64,000 nucleotides of DNA from Zanthoxylum bungeanum (taxonomy: Eukaryota > Streptophyta > Magnoliopsida > Sapindales > Rutaceae): the NCBI GenBank assembly GCA_019454045.1, contig SKCR01033661.1:124001-188000 (forward strand). The letters run 5' to 3'. The translations under genes and the position numbers were made by a program. The notes below the pieces were generated by a model. It made no database searches, was not told the origin of the DNA, and saw only the letters and a list, made by a program, of their open reading frames with translations. Below are positions 49,185-61,799 of the stretch, piece by piece (within the stretch, counting starts at the first letter, position 1; each line of letters starts with the position of its first letter).

Positions 49185-52100
49185 AACTATGTACGGTTGG
49201 CTCAAACTGCTGAGAAATGCTTTCGTCAGCGGATTTGCATGATTATCGTCTGATGCGATTTATACGATCATCAAATCGCCACGATGTATGATCCGAACGA
49301 ATCAGATGAATAGTCGAAGTATGTATCTGGATCGTTGATGAGACCATTAATTCTTTAGCCTATGCTCAAGCCTAGTTCAGCTGCTAACAGAATTATATCT
49401 AATCTAATTATATTTTTTAATCGACCCAGAAGGCTTCTATTGCTGCCTCAGTTGCAGTAATAACCCGCATTTGTTGTTTATACGGTGACAGTATCTCGCT
49501 TGGAAGATTTCCAGCTTACTGTTCCGTTATTCAAACTGTATAGTACCGTTTATGACTTATAGTCATTTAATCAGTTTAGGAAACTTGCAGTAGTGATCCC
49601 AGTCACTTCAAGTTCTCCAACTCTATAGTTTAAGAATGTATCATTAGTTCTCTAAGATACTAAGTATGTTCTTAACATCAATCCAGTGACTATCATTTGG
49701 ATTAGCCTGTTTGTGAATCCATATGCTCAAAGCGTATGAGACACCAGGTCGCGTACATTTTTCAATGTACGATTTCTCGGAGAGTATTCGAAAGCCAAGC
49801 TTTCGCCGAAAGTTTTATGGGAATATCATTTCCAAGAAATGACATATTATCATTATTTTAGGACAGCCACTGTCAGTGCGCTCCCACTAACCTTCTTATA
49901 TACATAAGAATCATTTCGTTTTGAATTAAATCATAAACTATTATGATTACATCAAAACGAAAATTCCAAGAACCTAATGCTTGCTTCAATCCAAACAAGG
50001 ATCGAATAACCTGCAAACCTTGTTTGCTAGTTTTAGTACGATAAAACCGACAGGATGTTATAAACATCCTCCAAAAGGTTTCCTTTTCAGGAAAGCGATT
50101 TTCCCGTTAAGCTGTCATATTTCATAAATGAAACATGCAGCATTAGCAAGCATTATCCAAATGGATTTACCGTGGCAACAAGTGAAAGGTTGAATCGTAG
50201 TCAACACAATGTTGATAACAATACCTTTCTGCTAAAAGCCTAGCTTTATACGTTGGCATGTTGCCATCCATGTACGTCTTCCTTGAAGACTTATATAGTA
50301 CCAGTAGGCACAATGCCTTGCTGTACATCAACTAGTATCCAAACTTGTTGATATACATGGAATCCATTTCGGACTCATGGCACTTTGCCATAATAGGGAG
50401 TCGATACCTTGTATCACTTCCTCAAACGTATTCAGTTGGTATACCTCAATAAGATAGACATCTTTATGAGGTGAGATCAGAAACCCATACCCCAGGTTGT
50501 TTTCTGACTCTCTCCGACATACGTGGTTCTTGTGTATTCTAAGATTATTGGTATAGTTTCATCCTTGATGAAATATTTATGTTCCATTAGGAATCGGTGC
50601 CTGGAACAGTATTACTCCGATTTTCATCGAGTTTTACTATCCTCCCACTTACCACTGCATATCGGTATTACTTTTAGGAAAACTGCATGGTGAGCAACAA
50701 TTACATTGTTCTCTAGTGAGTTGTATAAGTACAATACTTTGGTATCCCTATGATAACCTACAATTGGCATTTATCCAATTTGGGTTCTAGTTTGGTATCA
50801 TCCAAACATATGCCTAGCATTCCCAAATATTCAGGAATGTGAAATCCGGATTCTTTCATGTTCATATCTAATATGATATCTGTCAAAAAGATTTTTATGG
50901 AACCTTATTCAAAATAAGTTCTGCATTGTTTAAAGCTTATCCGTTAAAGGAAATGGTAGCTCAGAGCGACTCATGATTAACCTTATCATGTCCAACAAAA
51001 TTCGGTTACTCAGTTCGGACACACCGTCAGATTGACGTGTTCCGGGAGGAGTCCTCATTGAAAGAATACTTTACTCTTTCAAGTATATTAGAAACTTATT
51101 GCTTAAGTATTTTCCATTACGGTCTTACCGTGATGGTTTAATACTTTAGCCGATCTGTTTGTCTATTTCGTGTCGAAAACTTAAAAGTTTCTGATTTGTG
51201 TTCTTCAAAAGAAACACATAACCATAACGCGATGCCACATCCATAAAGGTCACAAAATATTCATATCCACCTCTAGCCTAGCTAGACATGGGCCCACTTG
51301 CTTCACTATGAACTAGGACTAACATATCAGTGGCATTTACATTTTTACCAAGTAAATAGTGTTTTAGGCACTTTGCCCAATAAACTAGATTCGTAGACTT
51401 TTATTTGAATAGAATCAAATATGTCTGAGTACCCACTCTTCGAAAGTGCGGATATACGATTCTTGTTTAATTGTGTCCCAAACAACAATGCCACAAATTA
51501 GTTTGTTATGATCAAATCAGTTTGAGCTATTTGTTTGTCATGTTATATGTTTGAGATTTTTATTTGTATTCAAAATATAAATTATGTTATTCACATCTAA
51601 TGTGTATATCTCAATATCATCTTTATATAATAAAACACTTTAGTGTTCTAGAATATAAAGGTACATCTGCAGCAGGTTATACACTGATATAGAGATAATT
51701 TTTCTAGTCAAACTAGTTACATTATAACAGTTTCCTAATTTAGATACACACCCGAGGGTAGTTCCTAAAATTAGGTATCTACCGTTAAAACAACGACTTT
51801 CGTCCCGTTTCCAATTCGTAGATTAAATCTCAACTGAAGGTCAGTATCCTGCTCATAGCAGATTCTGAACATCAGTACATATTTATGTGCCACACTAAGT
51901 ATTTAAAATCCAATTTCAATACTAGTAGTAAACATAATTATGACTAACATATTTGAAGTCAGAGCCTTGCTCGTCTTCAATTCCTTCATGTCTTCTTTGT
52001 CCAAACGGCAGTCACGCTTCCACGATCCCGTTTGCCACAATTTAGGCAAACATTTTGGGATATGTCATTTATCTTCCTAGAAGATTATAATGATTTTACC

Positions 52101-52590
52101 TTTGCCCTTTTCCACATTCTAGAAGCCTTTGGCCAAGCCTTGGGTTTCTGGAATATCAAAGTAAGGTGCGCCTTGCGCTACTTGCCTTATTGCAAACTTT
52201 GACTTTGTCTCCTTGAGAATAGTCATTAACTCTCCAAGAGTTATGTATTGCAATTTAGTACTTCTAAAATCTAAGTATACATTTATGAAGATCCTTCAAT
52301 TTCATTATCTACTTTAAGGATCTAATCCTTAGTTCTGATTCAGAAATTAAGGAGCCTACTGCGACAAGCTTAATGGATTAAGCACTAAAGTCATCATTAC
52401 ATAAATCTTCCAAAGATTATGCTCTACTATTTACTTAATTCCGGGCTTAGGCATAATTTGTTATTTTATCAAATAAAGTAACTAATTATTTTCCATGACC
52501 ATCCTGAAGCTTATTCCCAATTTGAAAATTAAACCATTTAAATACATTTTCCCTAGGATTATGTTTTAAATGTCAATCTTTCAATTACAT
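49140..52590 (-). pseudogene. H fossil gag-pol
   Basis: Minus-strand relic collinear with D1: RNase H (about 49185-49820), RT (about 49820-50650), integrase (about 50700-51480), protease (about 51480-51950), gag (about 51960-52590). Stops throughout; the longest open RT piece is 50067-49873. The YVDD region is the same stop-rich sequence as in D1, showing descent from a common defective source. Confidence 0.78.
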
Positions 52591-54914
52591 CTTGATTCTA
52601 ATAGTCCAACTATTTAATCAACGATTTAGGTACTATCTATTATAATGATTACAATAGTCCAACTATTTAATCAACTATAATTTAATTTATTAATTCAATT
52701 ATATTGATTACTATAATCTAATTATAAAATCAACTATAAATGAATAGTTTGAATACAGTCCAACTGTTTATTAAAACAACATTTTAAATATTAGGCCAAC
52801 TAACATTTAATATATTTGACGAATGATATTTGATTGAGCGTGTATGGCAAGTAATTAAACGAATATTGCAAATTCAATTCTTGTCTCCCACTATTTTTCG
52901 GCGAGCCTCTAACCCTCTGTCGAGTACTCGGGAAACCGTGTTTCCTAGTGGGCTAGGATCGCGTTAAATATCACACAATCTTGACTTTGGTCAACAAATT
53001 GTATGATAATTAACTAGGTAGATCTCTAAGATCAATTGGATCCAATCCAATTCCTAGATCCAGTAGGGGGACATCCAAGTCCGAAACATATATCTTACAT
53101 ATGCCAATACATCCAATGTATTACCTAACTTTTTTCCTCTGAATCAACTAAGCCTTGGCTTTGGCACAACAAACTTAGTGATCCCAGTTAAGCGCGACCC
53201 ATTGACCATGGAAAGCTTCGTAATCAATGTCGATGGACAAGAAGTGGTCTTGACTTTGGCCAAAAAATCACAACTTGGACAAGACACCAATATGGAACAA
53301 AGCTCTCGTGATTCAAACACATCCTCGACGGACAAAGGCCTTGACTTTGGCCAACAAGCCAATTCCAGTCTCGGATCTTGAGTGAGAATCACTCAATGGA
53401 AGGAAAAACGCTTAATATTTTGCGAGGGTTTTTCGAGTGCAAATTGGCAACCAATTTATTATATTTGTTAAGGTCTCATCATCATACACCCTTAAACATG
53501 CATTCTAAACACATAATAAAGCGTATATGAAAAACAATAATGATATGCGGATGGATACTTTACACATTGATCCTAGATCAAATCTCTCTTTTTCTCTCTC
53601 CCGCTAGCACAAATATTTCTTCTACCCGTTACACTACACTTCTAAAGAAACCTCATTTACATTGAGGGGAATAGGTGAGAAGAGAATACAAAGAATAAGG
53701 AGGTAATAAGGCTGGACACGCAGGTCCAATTATTAAATTCCAAATTTATTACAACAATTTCTAAAATTGCCCCACCCATCTAATATCCATCCGATATACA
53801 TTATTCATGCATCGTAACCATGTATTCACACAAGCATGTTATCAATCAATCTAATCAAATTAATTAATCTGATAATTAGTGATCATCCAATGTTCAAACA
53901 ACGATTTGATTTTGCTCGAGTCAAACTCGTTTTGCGAATAAGTACTTAAAGTATGAATTCTCGAATTAAATTAAACTACATCATTAAATCCAATTTAATA
54001 TGCATTCAATTCTAATTCGCTATTTAATTCCAAATTAAATACTACACTTTAATTACGAACCTTTACGACTTAAATTCCAAATTTAATCGCTACGGGTCTC
54101 AAAGCCTGATTAACGTCCAACGTCAATTTAATTAAAGTCCAATGGGCTTTTAATTAATTTCTTTAAGGCGTTGACTTTTGGTCAACTCGGGTCGAACCCA
54201 ATAACCAAAGTCTAATCCGGGAGTTACCCCATAAGCCCAGAAATCAATTTAGGCCCATTAGGCCCAATTAAACTTTAAAGGTCCATTAGTCGCATTTGGG
54301 CTTTATGGATGCGGTTTTGGGCCTAATTGGATCCAACCAATTTTGCCTAAACCCAACATAGTACAACCAAGCCCAATAAGCCCAATTACAACACAACAAG
54401 CCCAAATCCAATTTTAAGGCCCAAATAATTAAATTCCAAAAATCCAATTTTCCCAATTTAATTACACTAAAGTGTATAACACAATTAATCATCCAAATCA
54501 ATATTTTCAAAACATTAATTTATACAATTAATCATGCTCAATTACAAAAAAACATGTCCAACACATTTTATCAAAAAATCAAACCCAAATCATGCTCAAA
54601 GTCTCGGCCAAAGTAGGGTTTTTCAAATCGATTCCGAATTCAATCCAATTAAATCCTAAATCAATATTCCCAACATGATTCCAACTCATCCAATGATTAA
54701 AATCAAAAAATCCAAGACATCAAAATAGGGCATCACATTCGGCCAAGCCAACCAATTGGGGAAAAATTGATCCAATCACAATTTCTTGAAATTGATCCAA
54801 TCAAACTTCAATTAAACATGTTATAAGCATATTCAAACATCCAATTCATTCAAATCATGCTCAAAAACATTTTACCCAAATTTTAACCCTAAGTCATATT
54901 TCATGCTTTTCCTT
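52591..54914 (-). other. H untranslated leader
   Basis: Leader repeats at about 52981, 53153, 53255 and 53341. A GGCCCA/AAGCCC-rich block at about 54130-54430. Opposite-strand frame 53178-53381 matches 8507-8701 of D1. Confidence 0.7.
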
Positions 54915-54926
54915 GCTCTGATACCA
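54915..54926 (-). other. H primer binding site, initiator Met tRNA type (perfect)
   Basis: The reverse complement is TGGTATCAGAGC, one base from the LTR end. Confidence 0.9.
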
Positions 54927-54927
54927 T

Positions 54928-56562
54928 TGTTGGAGTTTGCTAAGGTCTCAAGGATCAATAAACAAGAATGAAACATAAGTGAATACAACGAGGGAATTGT
55001 GGAATACTCGCATCGATCGGTTGAGCGACGCGGTAGGCAACAAAAATTTCTTTTCTGCCCTAGTGAGTGCTCGGCAGTGGCAGTTCTGCCTTCCTCCATT
55101 TTCGGTTTCAAGCTTCAAGAATCAAGCTCCAAGCTTCGTCAAACGATTCCCGGCTCATGGGTGGACTTCCCTATCACCTTCGCATGACTTCGTAGTGTGC
55201 TAGCACTCTTGATTTTTCCATAAAATCATGACATTTAGCTTCCTTCATGATCGGTTTTGCCCAGCAAAACAGAACCAGAAAATGCCCAAATGGGCGAGAG
55301 AGATGAAGAGAATTTGGAGGAGAGAGATAGATAAATTTGTAAAGTAATTTTGGTAATTGATTTCATAAATCATATACCAAATATTTGGCTTTAAAAAGTC
55401 AAACCATTAAAGCCTTTGACCACTACATCAATCAATCAATCAATCACATCAATCAATCAAATTATCACATCACTCAAAGTGACATGTGATTTGACGTTTG
55501 ATGCGACTAGCGATTTGACCCTTGATTTGACTTGCGTGCCGCACTCGAATTTGAAATGCGAATGTGCTCGTAAATAATCCCGGGCTCGGGTTCGCTAATT
55601 CCAAATTAATGAATTTTCCGTTGCGACGCAATTAAATGATTACGCCTAGCGAAGTCACTATTCATGTCGCTAACGAATTAATTCTAAATTAATTTGTTCG
55701 CCCGAATTAAAATCTAATTTTAATTCCACGTCGAAATCCAATTTCGTTTAATATATCTAATATATTAATTTATCGATTAATTCCAAATTAATCGTTCTCT
55801 CTCTTTAATTGATATTTTATCCTAGATAAAATATCTTCGCAATTAATCCCAGATTAATTTTCTCTCTCATCTTATTAATCCCAGATTAATTAAAGGTGCG
55901 AGTCATACGTCATCGGTGAATCTTTGGGAAGCAACCCATGAGATCCCCGGATATGTTGGCAGTAAATTTTGTCGTCGGACTATCCGAACACGTGAGTACC
56001 TAGATGAGGCGTACACAGAAACCGGTTAAAGCCCTAGACGACCAAAACCAAAGTATATTGATTGTCGCAAGTATTAGCGGTGCAAGTCTCAGGTTAAGAC
56101 CAAATACACCTACCCTGATTTCGGACTTCCATAGACACATAGTCAAACTACCAATGGAATTCCAAGGGGGTCTATCCAGAGCGAAGCTGTTTCCCGTACC
56201 ATCGGTAAAACACAACCTCCTATTACACTTGCATGAGTATCTTATACCCAAATATATGAGAACTATGTCGTTGTGTCCTCACAACGCGCACAAGTGTAAT
56301 ACTAGTCTTTTACGCATTCATCGATGTCCAATCTCGATAATGCTCTGACTAGGGATGTTTAATGATTTATCCTTCGTGGATTGATACTGTCTCATATCAT
56401 TCTCAATCCAGGAACAAATCATAAGGACCTCCTATCATTTATACATCTAGGTGATCTAATCACAAATGATAAGAGTGCAATCTCCTTTGTCACATAGTTA
56501 ATTTGTACAACAACACCATGATCTGTACAAATAGTGACGCTATGGGTGATAATTGTCCAACA
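54928..56562 (-). repeat. H 5' LTR, internally deleted
   Basis: 1635 bp. A deletion at about 56003-56006 (GAGTACCTAG to ATGAGGCGTAC) removes roughly 480 bp found in intact LTRs. Confidence 0.87.
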
Positions 56563-56567
56563 ACTTC

Positions 56568-56596
56568 AGTGATTGGCTATAGGCCAAGTGGGAGAT
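56568..56596 (+). other. D end of coding region and polypurine tract
   Basis: TGATTGGCTATAGG then AAGTGGGAGAT, the continuation of D after H, directly before its 3' LTR. Confidence 0.8.
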
Positions 56597-58046
56597 TGTT
56601 GGATAGTTATGGCCCATAGCATCACTATTTGTACAGATCATGGTGTTGTTGTACAAATTAACTATGTGACAAAGGAAATTACTCTTTTATCATTTGTAAT
56701 TAGATTACCAAGATGTATAAATGATAAAAGGTCCATATGATTAGTTCCGGATTGAGATGATATGAGACAGTATCAATCCATAAAGGTTTAATCATTAAAT
56801 ATCCCTAGTCATAGTATTATCGAGATTGGACATCGATAATGCGGAATAGACTAGTATTACACGTGTGCGCATTGTGGGAGCATAACGGCATAGTTCTCAT
56901 ATATTTGGGTATAGGATACTCATGCAAGTGTAATAGGAGGTTGTGTTTACCGATGGTACGGAAACAGCTTCGCTCTGGATAGAGCCCTTGGAATTCCATT
57001 GGTAGTATGACTATGTGTCTATGGAAGTCCGAATCAGGGTAGGTGTATTTGGTCTTAACTTCAGACTTTCACCGCTAATACTTGCGACAATCAATGTACT
57101 TTGGTTTTGGTCGTCCAGGGCTTTTACAGGTTCTATGTACGCCTTTTCTGGGTATATTGAGAATCGTAGTGTATTGGGTGTGATGTCGAGATGGAAGTAT
57201 CACTCCAGTCATAGTGGAGATGATGATCACGTAGGATACGGAACTGGTGCTCTTATATGCTGCAGCTATCGGGATATTATGACTAGGTCATGTTTATCCG
57301 ATTATAGAGACTAGTTACCAGAGATCCGATATGTGCTTCGTACGGGGCAGACACATTTCCAGCCCCAGGCCTTGCACGTGACATCCGATACTGGATCGAA
57401 ATACGCAATACTACGTATACTAAGCCTGATATAGATCACATATTCCAGTAAGAATATTTCTGGAGAATTGGGTAGGCACGGTGCTTTGCTAGAAGCCAAC
57501 CATCTCTTGTAAATCGGTAAAAACGTAGTACTAGGTACGTACGTGTTCAGATAGTCCGACGACTGGATTTACTGCCAACATATCTGGGGATCTCATGGGT
57601 CGCTTCCCGAAGATTCACCGATGACGTATGACTCGCACTTTATTAATCTGGGATTAATTATAAGGGAGAGAAAATTAATCTGGGATTAATTACGGAGATA
57701 TTTTATCTGGAATAAAATATTAATTAACGAGAGAGAACGATTAATTTGGAATTAATCGATAAAATAATATATTCGATATATTATACGAAATTGGATTTCG
57801 ACGCGGAATTAAAATTAGATTTTAATTCGGGCGAACGAATTAATTTAGAATTAATTCGTTAGCGATGTGAATAGTAATTTTGCTAGGCATAATTATTTAA
57901 TTATGTCGCAATGGAAAATTCGTTAATTTGGAATCAGCGAACCCAGAAAATTCGTTAATTATTTATGACTCCGCCATTCTTCATTGTTGTATTCGCACTA
58001 ATTTCATAGCTTGAAATAGATCTTGGGACTTAATAGAAACCCAACA
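56597..58046 (+). repeat. D 3' LTR, internally deleted near the end
   Basis: TGTTGGATAGTTATGGCCC to GAAACCCAACA. Relative to other LTRs about 500 bp between the palindrome array and the end (around 57950) are missing, including the TATA region. It is followed by GAGAG (58047-58051), the presumed target duplication in gypsy E gag. Confidence 0.85.
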
Positions 58047-58982
58047 GAGAGTCTCCATGAATTTGCATATCTGATCCAACTTAGCACTGACTGCTGTATT
58101 GGCTCCAACTTCATAAATTCCTGCAATTCTTTGAATCATGCTCATTTCAGTTGGCCACAAAGAATTATTGTTGGCCATTTCTTCGATTAGGTATCAGGCT
58201 TGATCTTCTCCTTTTGCCATCAAAGCTCCTCCAGCAGCAGCATCAATTGTGGTTCTCATCAGTCCAGAAAGTCCATTATAGAATGTTTGGACTTGAAGCC
58301 ATTTTGGAATTTCATGGTGAGGATATTTCCGAAGCAAATCTTTGTACATTTCCAAAGATTCGTAAAGAGTCTCTGAGTCAAGTTGTACAAAGGATGTGAT
58401 GTCATTCCTCAGTTTTGTTGTTCTGGCTGGTGGAAAGTACTTTGCAAGGAATTTGGTGGCTAGATTGTTCCAAGTTGTGATGGAACCAACTGGTAATGAG
58501 TGTAGCCAAGCCTTTGCTCTGTCTTTCAAGGAATATGGAAAAACACGTAGTCTCATTGCTTCTTCTGATGCTTGGTTGTAATTGAAAGTTCCGCAAACTT
58601 CTAAGAAGTTGCTGATGTGGGCATTAGGATCTTCAGTTGCATTCCCCCCAAACTGAACTGACTGCTGAATCATCTGGATCCATGTTTTGATGTCACTCGT
58701 ATTTACTGGTAAGGGAGGAAGTACAATACAGGAAATGAGTCCGTCAACCACCGGAATAGTTCTGTCTCGAATGGGAATTGGTGGTGAAACCTCCAAAGGT
58801 TCAGGTTCCATGTTAACGATTGCTTCTTGCCCTTCTCGTCTTTCCATTCTCAATTGTCTGATGGTTCTTTCAATCTCTGGGTCAAGCGGTCGGATTTCAA
58901 AGCTTCTGGTTTGTCTCATGTAGTGTCTGAGAACTTGAAAGACAAGAAAAAAAAACAGTAAGTAAAAAGAAATTAGATACAA
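58047..58982 (-). pseudogene. gag: Gypsy E gag fragment (Athila type), interrupted by D
   Basis: The minus-strand frame 58982-58194 encodes the same gag core as C (FEIRPLDPEIERTIRQL, NFLEVCGTFNYNQASEEAMR, PHHEIPKWLQVQTFYNGL, DAAAGGALMAKGEDQA). A stop then interrupts at 58194, and matching sequence continues (MANNNSLWPTE) to the insertion point of D. The matching site in C lies near 33450. The hydrophobic N-terminal residues are probably upstream of the true start. Confidence 0.88.
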
Positions 58983-59026
58983 TTAAAGGTATATAACCTC
59001 AAAACTAATAGTGAAAGATAAATAAG

Positions 59027-59044
59027 TCCCCTGTGACGGCGCCA
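59027..59044 (-). other. E primer binding site, mutated tRNA-Asp type
   Basis: The reverse complement reads TGGCGCCGTCACAGGGGA, against TGGCGCCGTTGCCGGGGA in C: the first nine bases kept, the middle changed. Confidence 0.7.
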
Positions 59045-59050
59045 AAAACT

Positions 59051-61050
59051 TGACCGGTGGTTTCACACGCGTATAACGCAAGCGCACGTATCGTTCAAGT
59101 AGTATAAAAAGTATCGATCCTACGAGGACTTAATACCTATACTATTAATTTTATGAGGCCAAATGATTACAAGTATCTAACAAATTGATTGTTTGATTGG
59201 AATTGTGACTTTAAAATGAAAATAAGTAAATAAAAAGACGTGAAAGTAGATTAAAGAAAATTCAAATTTCTAAGAATTATCCAGGGTTGTGAATCCTTCC
59301 AATATTATTTAAAGGTGAAGTGGTTATCTTACAGTTGGGTGATATATTGGTTTATTAACCTGGAAACGAAATTATGTAAAAGTCTCTTCCGATGATCAAT
59401 TACAAATATCAAGTGTAACCCAATTAATCATATTCATATGTTAATTAAGTTATCTGAACTCATTAAGATTAAGTTCCAATTATGGCTATCCCCGTCCGAC
59501 AAATATATTCCTATCCTGTAAGGAAATCTATTAAAGGGTTATCTATCCTTAAGGAATATCGTGGGCTACTGAGTCTAGGGTCTTAAACCTAAAATCCCTT
59601 TTCCAATTTCATTTTAAGTTTACCATATCAATCTTATTAATGGACAGTTAACAGAAAGCATTAAGAGTAAGGCTCAATAAATAAACCTTTATATTACCCA
59701 AACCATAATCTAACCCCCTATAAACCAGTGATATTAGAATTCATCACAACCCTAGATAACTAACTTAGTTACGACACATAACTAGGGCTAGTAAAATAAA
59801 AGACATAAAGTAAAAAACTGAAAATTAAATGCGGTAAAGTAAATGCTGAAAAATTACAATAAAATAAAATGCTAGGTTTAAATGATCCACTTTTACTACT
59901 ACTATTTTAGATATCTCCCTTAATATAATATATTAACTTGTGATGATTTTACCAACCAGCCATATAGGCGGTAACCTGATTAAGTCAAATTAAGTCCGAC
60001 CAGCCATTAAGGCGGTAACATTATTTGTCCATAAACCAGCCATATAGGCGGTAAATTACCAACCGACCAACCAGGCGGTATCTATGCTTAGTCAGGTTTA
60101 AAACCAGTTTATAATTGTTTACCAACCGACCAATATAGCGGTATCCTTGTTAAGTCAAATTTTAAGTAGTGAATATATTATAATTAAGGGAGTTAATCTA
60201 AATAGCAGTAATAAAAGTTTTACCTTTCACCCTAGCAGTGGGAAGTTACCTCCTCATAGCTGATTAGTAAAAACTGAAAAAGTAAAGTAAGTAAATTATT
60301 ATTACAGAAAGTAACTAAAAATTAATTACAAAACTGAAATTTAAGGAAAACTAGATAAAACTCCCTATTTACATCAGAGAATTCAGAGAGGAAGGTACAT
60401 CTGAAATCAGAAAAATGAGCTGAATTTATAGGCCTCGATAGGGTCTCCGCGTCGCTACGCGCAAGTTGTTATTGCATCGCGACGTAGACACGTGTCACGC
60501 ATATCCGATGACATGGCGATGTGGATGATTAATTCAATCATTATGCTGACGTGGCGTTGATGTGGCAATGACATGGCGACATGTGGCGATAGTGATTGTC
60601 TGCACCGTAGGATTGTGACATGTGGCGCGCTGTGATTGTTGATGATGACGTGGCGATGATGTGGTAATGTTGACTTGTCTTCTGCTGACGTGGCTGACAC
60701 GTGGGGTGACACGTGGCGACATGTGGCGATGGCGATTGTCGGCACCATAGGATGATAACACGTGGCACGGCGCACGTTAGCAAAGTCAAACTTCTCATAT
60801 TTTGACACGTGTCCCCGGCGTATGTTAGCATGGAGCGGCGCACGTTAGACGTCGTGACACGCCAAATTACCATTTTGCCCTTTTGTGTCCTTTTTCAATG
60901 TTTTGACTCCAAATCACCTCCAGAATGTCCTGAAACTTTATTTATCTACAAAATAACACAAAACACATCAAAATATTCACAAAACTCAAGAAACTATACA
61001 AAATATTAGGTCAAATGAGTGGGAAATAGTGATATAATTACCACTTATCA
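59051..61050 (-). repeat. E 5' LTR
   Basis: 2000 bp. R/U5 (59051 to about 60400) is close to C, including the CCGACC...GGCGG minisatellite. U3 upstream of the TATAAATT box (60430-60423) is unlike C over about 470 bp and carries the ACGTG cluster. The terminal 150 bp again resemble C. Confidence 0.88.
60485..60815 (-). promoter_or_regulatory. Cluster of eight ACGTG (G-box/ABRE-like) motifs in E U3
   Basis: ACGTG cores near 60489, 60549, 60648, 60687, 60699, 60711, 60759 and 60807. Several extend to GACACGTGGC or the palindrome GACACGTGTC. Decayed versions (GACATGTGGCG, GACATGGCG) fill the gaps, so it looks like an expanded repeat. It lies directly upstream of the LTR TATA box. In plants such motifs bind bZIP and bHLH factors; action here is inferred. 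Confidence 0.6.
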
Positions 61051-61380
61051 GCGTGCCGAGGTGAATGATGCTTGGTCGCCTCTTCCACTTTCCTCAATCG
61101 AGTCGGGTCGGTAAGTATAACCCACATCGGGTCAGCCTCCATTAATTCTCAAATGATTCCTAATATAGTATTTCTTCAAGTCAGGTTGGTATTCCTACCT
61201 TCATCGGCCGGTATTGCCTTCGGTAAGACTGTTGTACAATTGGCTCGGGTCTCTCATCTGACCAGCCTCTTTGGGCCCTCTTCATTCTCCTGTTTTACAA
61301 TCCCCAGCTTACCCTTCCTCGGGATTATAACTTACTCGGGGTGAAAAACCGCCATCAACAAAATTTATAAATTTAAAAAA
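61051..61380. other. Non-coding flank of E, possible terminal piece of another LTR
   Basis: No convincing gene; one 90-codon frame (61072-61344) has no recognisable domain. The stretch ends GAAAAACCGCCATCAACA before an A-rich run. Read in reverse this starts TGTTGATGGCGG, like an LTR start, but no partner is in the window. Confidence 0.35.
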
Positions 61381-61790
61381 AAAAAAATTAATTTTAGAGA
61401 TATTTTAATTTTATAATTTAATAATAAAAAATTATTGTAGAAATTAGGTGACACGTATCAAATTAATATGTTTCTTAATTTAATTGAAGATTACATTTTT
61501 TATTTTATTATATGTTTCTAATTTTATATTTTAATAATAAAACCGATTCTAGAGATATATTTTAATTTTACAATTTAATGTATTCTTATTATAAAAAAAT
61601 TATTATTTAATTATATTTAATACTGAGCTGCCACTTGACACGATAGCAAGACTTAAAAATGTTTAACTTTTATATATATAAAAATTATTGTTAGAACATC
61701 AGTGACTTAATAATGAAAAAAATTAGGGATACAAAAGACATTCCCCAATCTAAATAATCTGATGGCCCAATTGCTTCAAGTGCAGAGACA
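61381..61790. other. AT-rich intergenic stretch
   Basis: Very AT-rich with a loose internal duplication: TTTTAGAGATATTTTAATTT near 61395 and a like segment near 61545. No gene or clear element ends seen. Confidence 0.5.
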
Positions 61791-61799
61791 CGAATGACC

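Larger units (their letters stand above)
47566..56562 (-). mobile_element. Copia element H (Angela type), minus strand, fossil
   Basis: In its own orientation: 5' LTR (56562-54928), primer site, leader, decayed gag-pol, polypurine tract, 3' LTR (49053-47566). Inserted near the end of D; flanks are ACTTG and ACTTC. Both LTRs are shortened by different internal deletions. Confidence 0.87.
12518..58046 (+). mobile_element. Copia element D (Angela type), fossil host of D1, A and H; 5' part missing
   Basis: Plus-strand pieces that join in order: integrase (12518-13050), RT to RNase H (45548-47565), polypurine tract (56568-56596) and 3' LTR (56597-58046). They are interrupted by A (GAAAC duplicated at 13046-13050 and 45543-45547) and H (ACTTG at 47561-47565, ACTTC at 56563-56567). 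D1 borders its left end. Its 5' LTR, leader, gag and protease are absent, probably lost in the deletion at 4084/4085. Its right end lies in the gag of gypsy E. Confidence 0.75.
58047..61050 (-). mobile_element. Gypsy element E (Athila type), 5' half
   Basis: 5' LTR (61050-59051), altered primer site, leader and gag. The rest of the element is left of D; fragment F at 1609-4084 is the best candidate. The right flank begins GCGTG. Confidence 0.85.

Noticed and set aside
60455..60873. Several overlapping minus-strand frames of 75-117 codons rich in His, Arg and Thr
   Set aside because: They are produced by the ACGTGGC-type repeats in the U3 of E; three frames are open at once, which points to repeat composition, not coding.
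61072..61344. 90-codon frame right of gypsy E
   Set aside because: No recognisable domain, no clear start context, and the stretch looks like a piece of another LTR.
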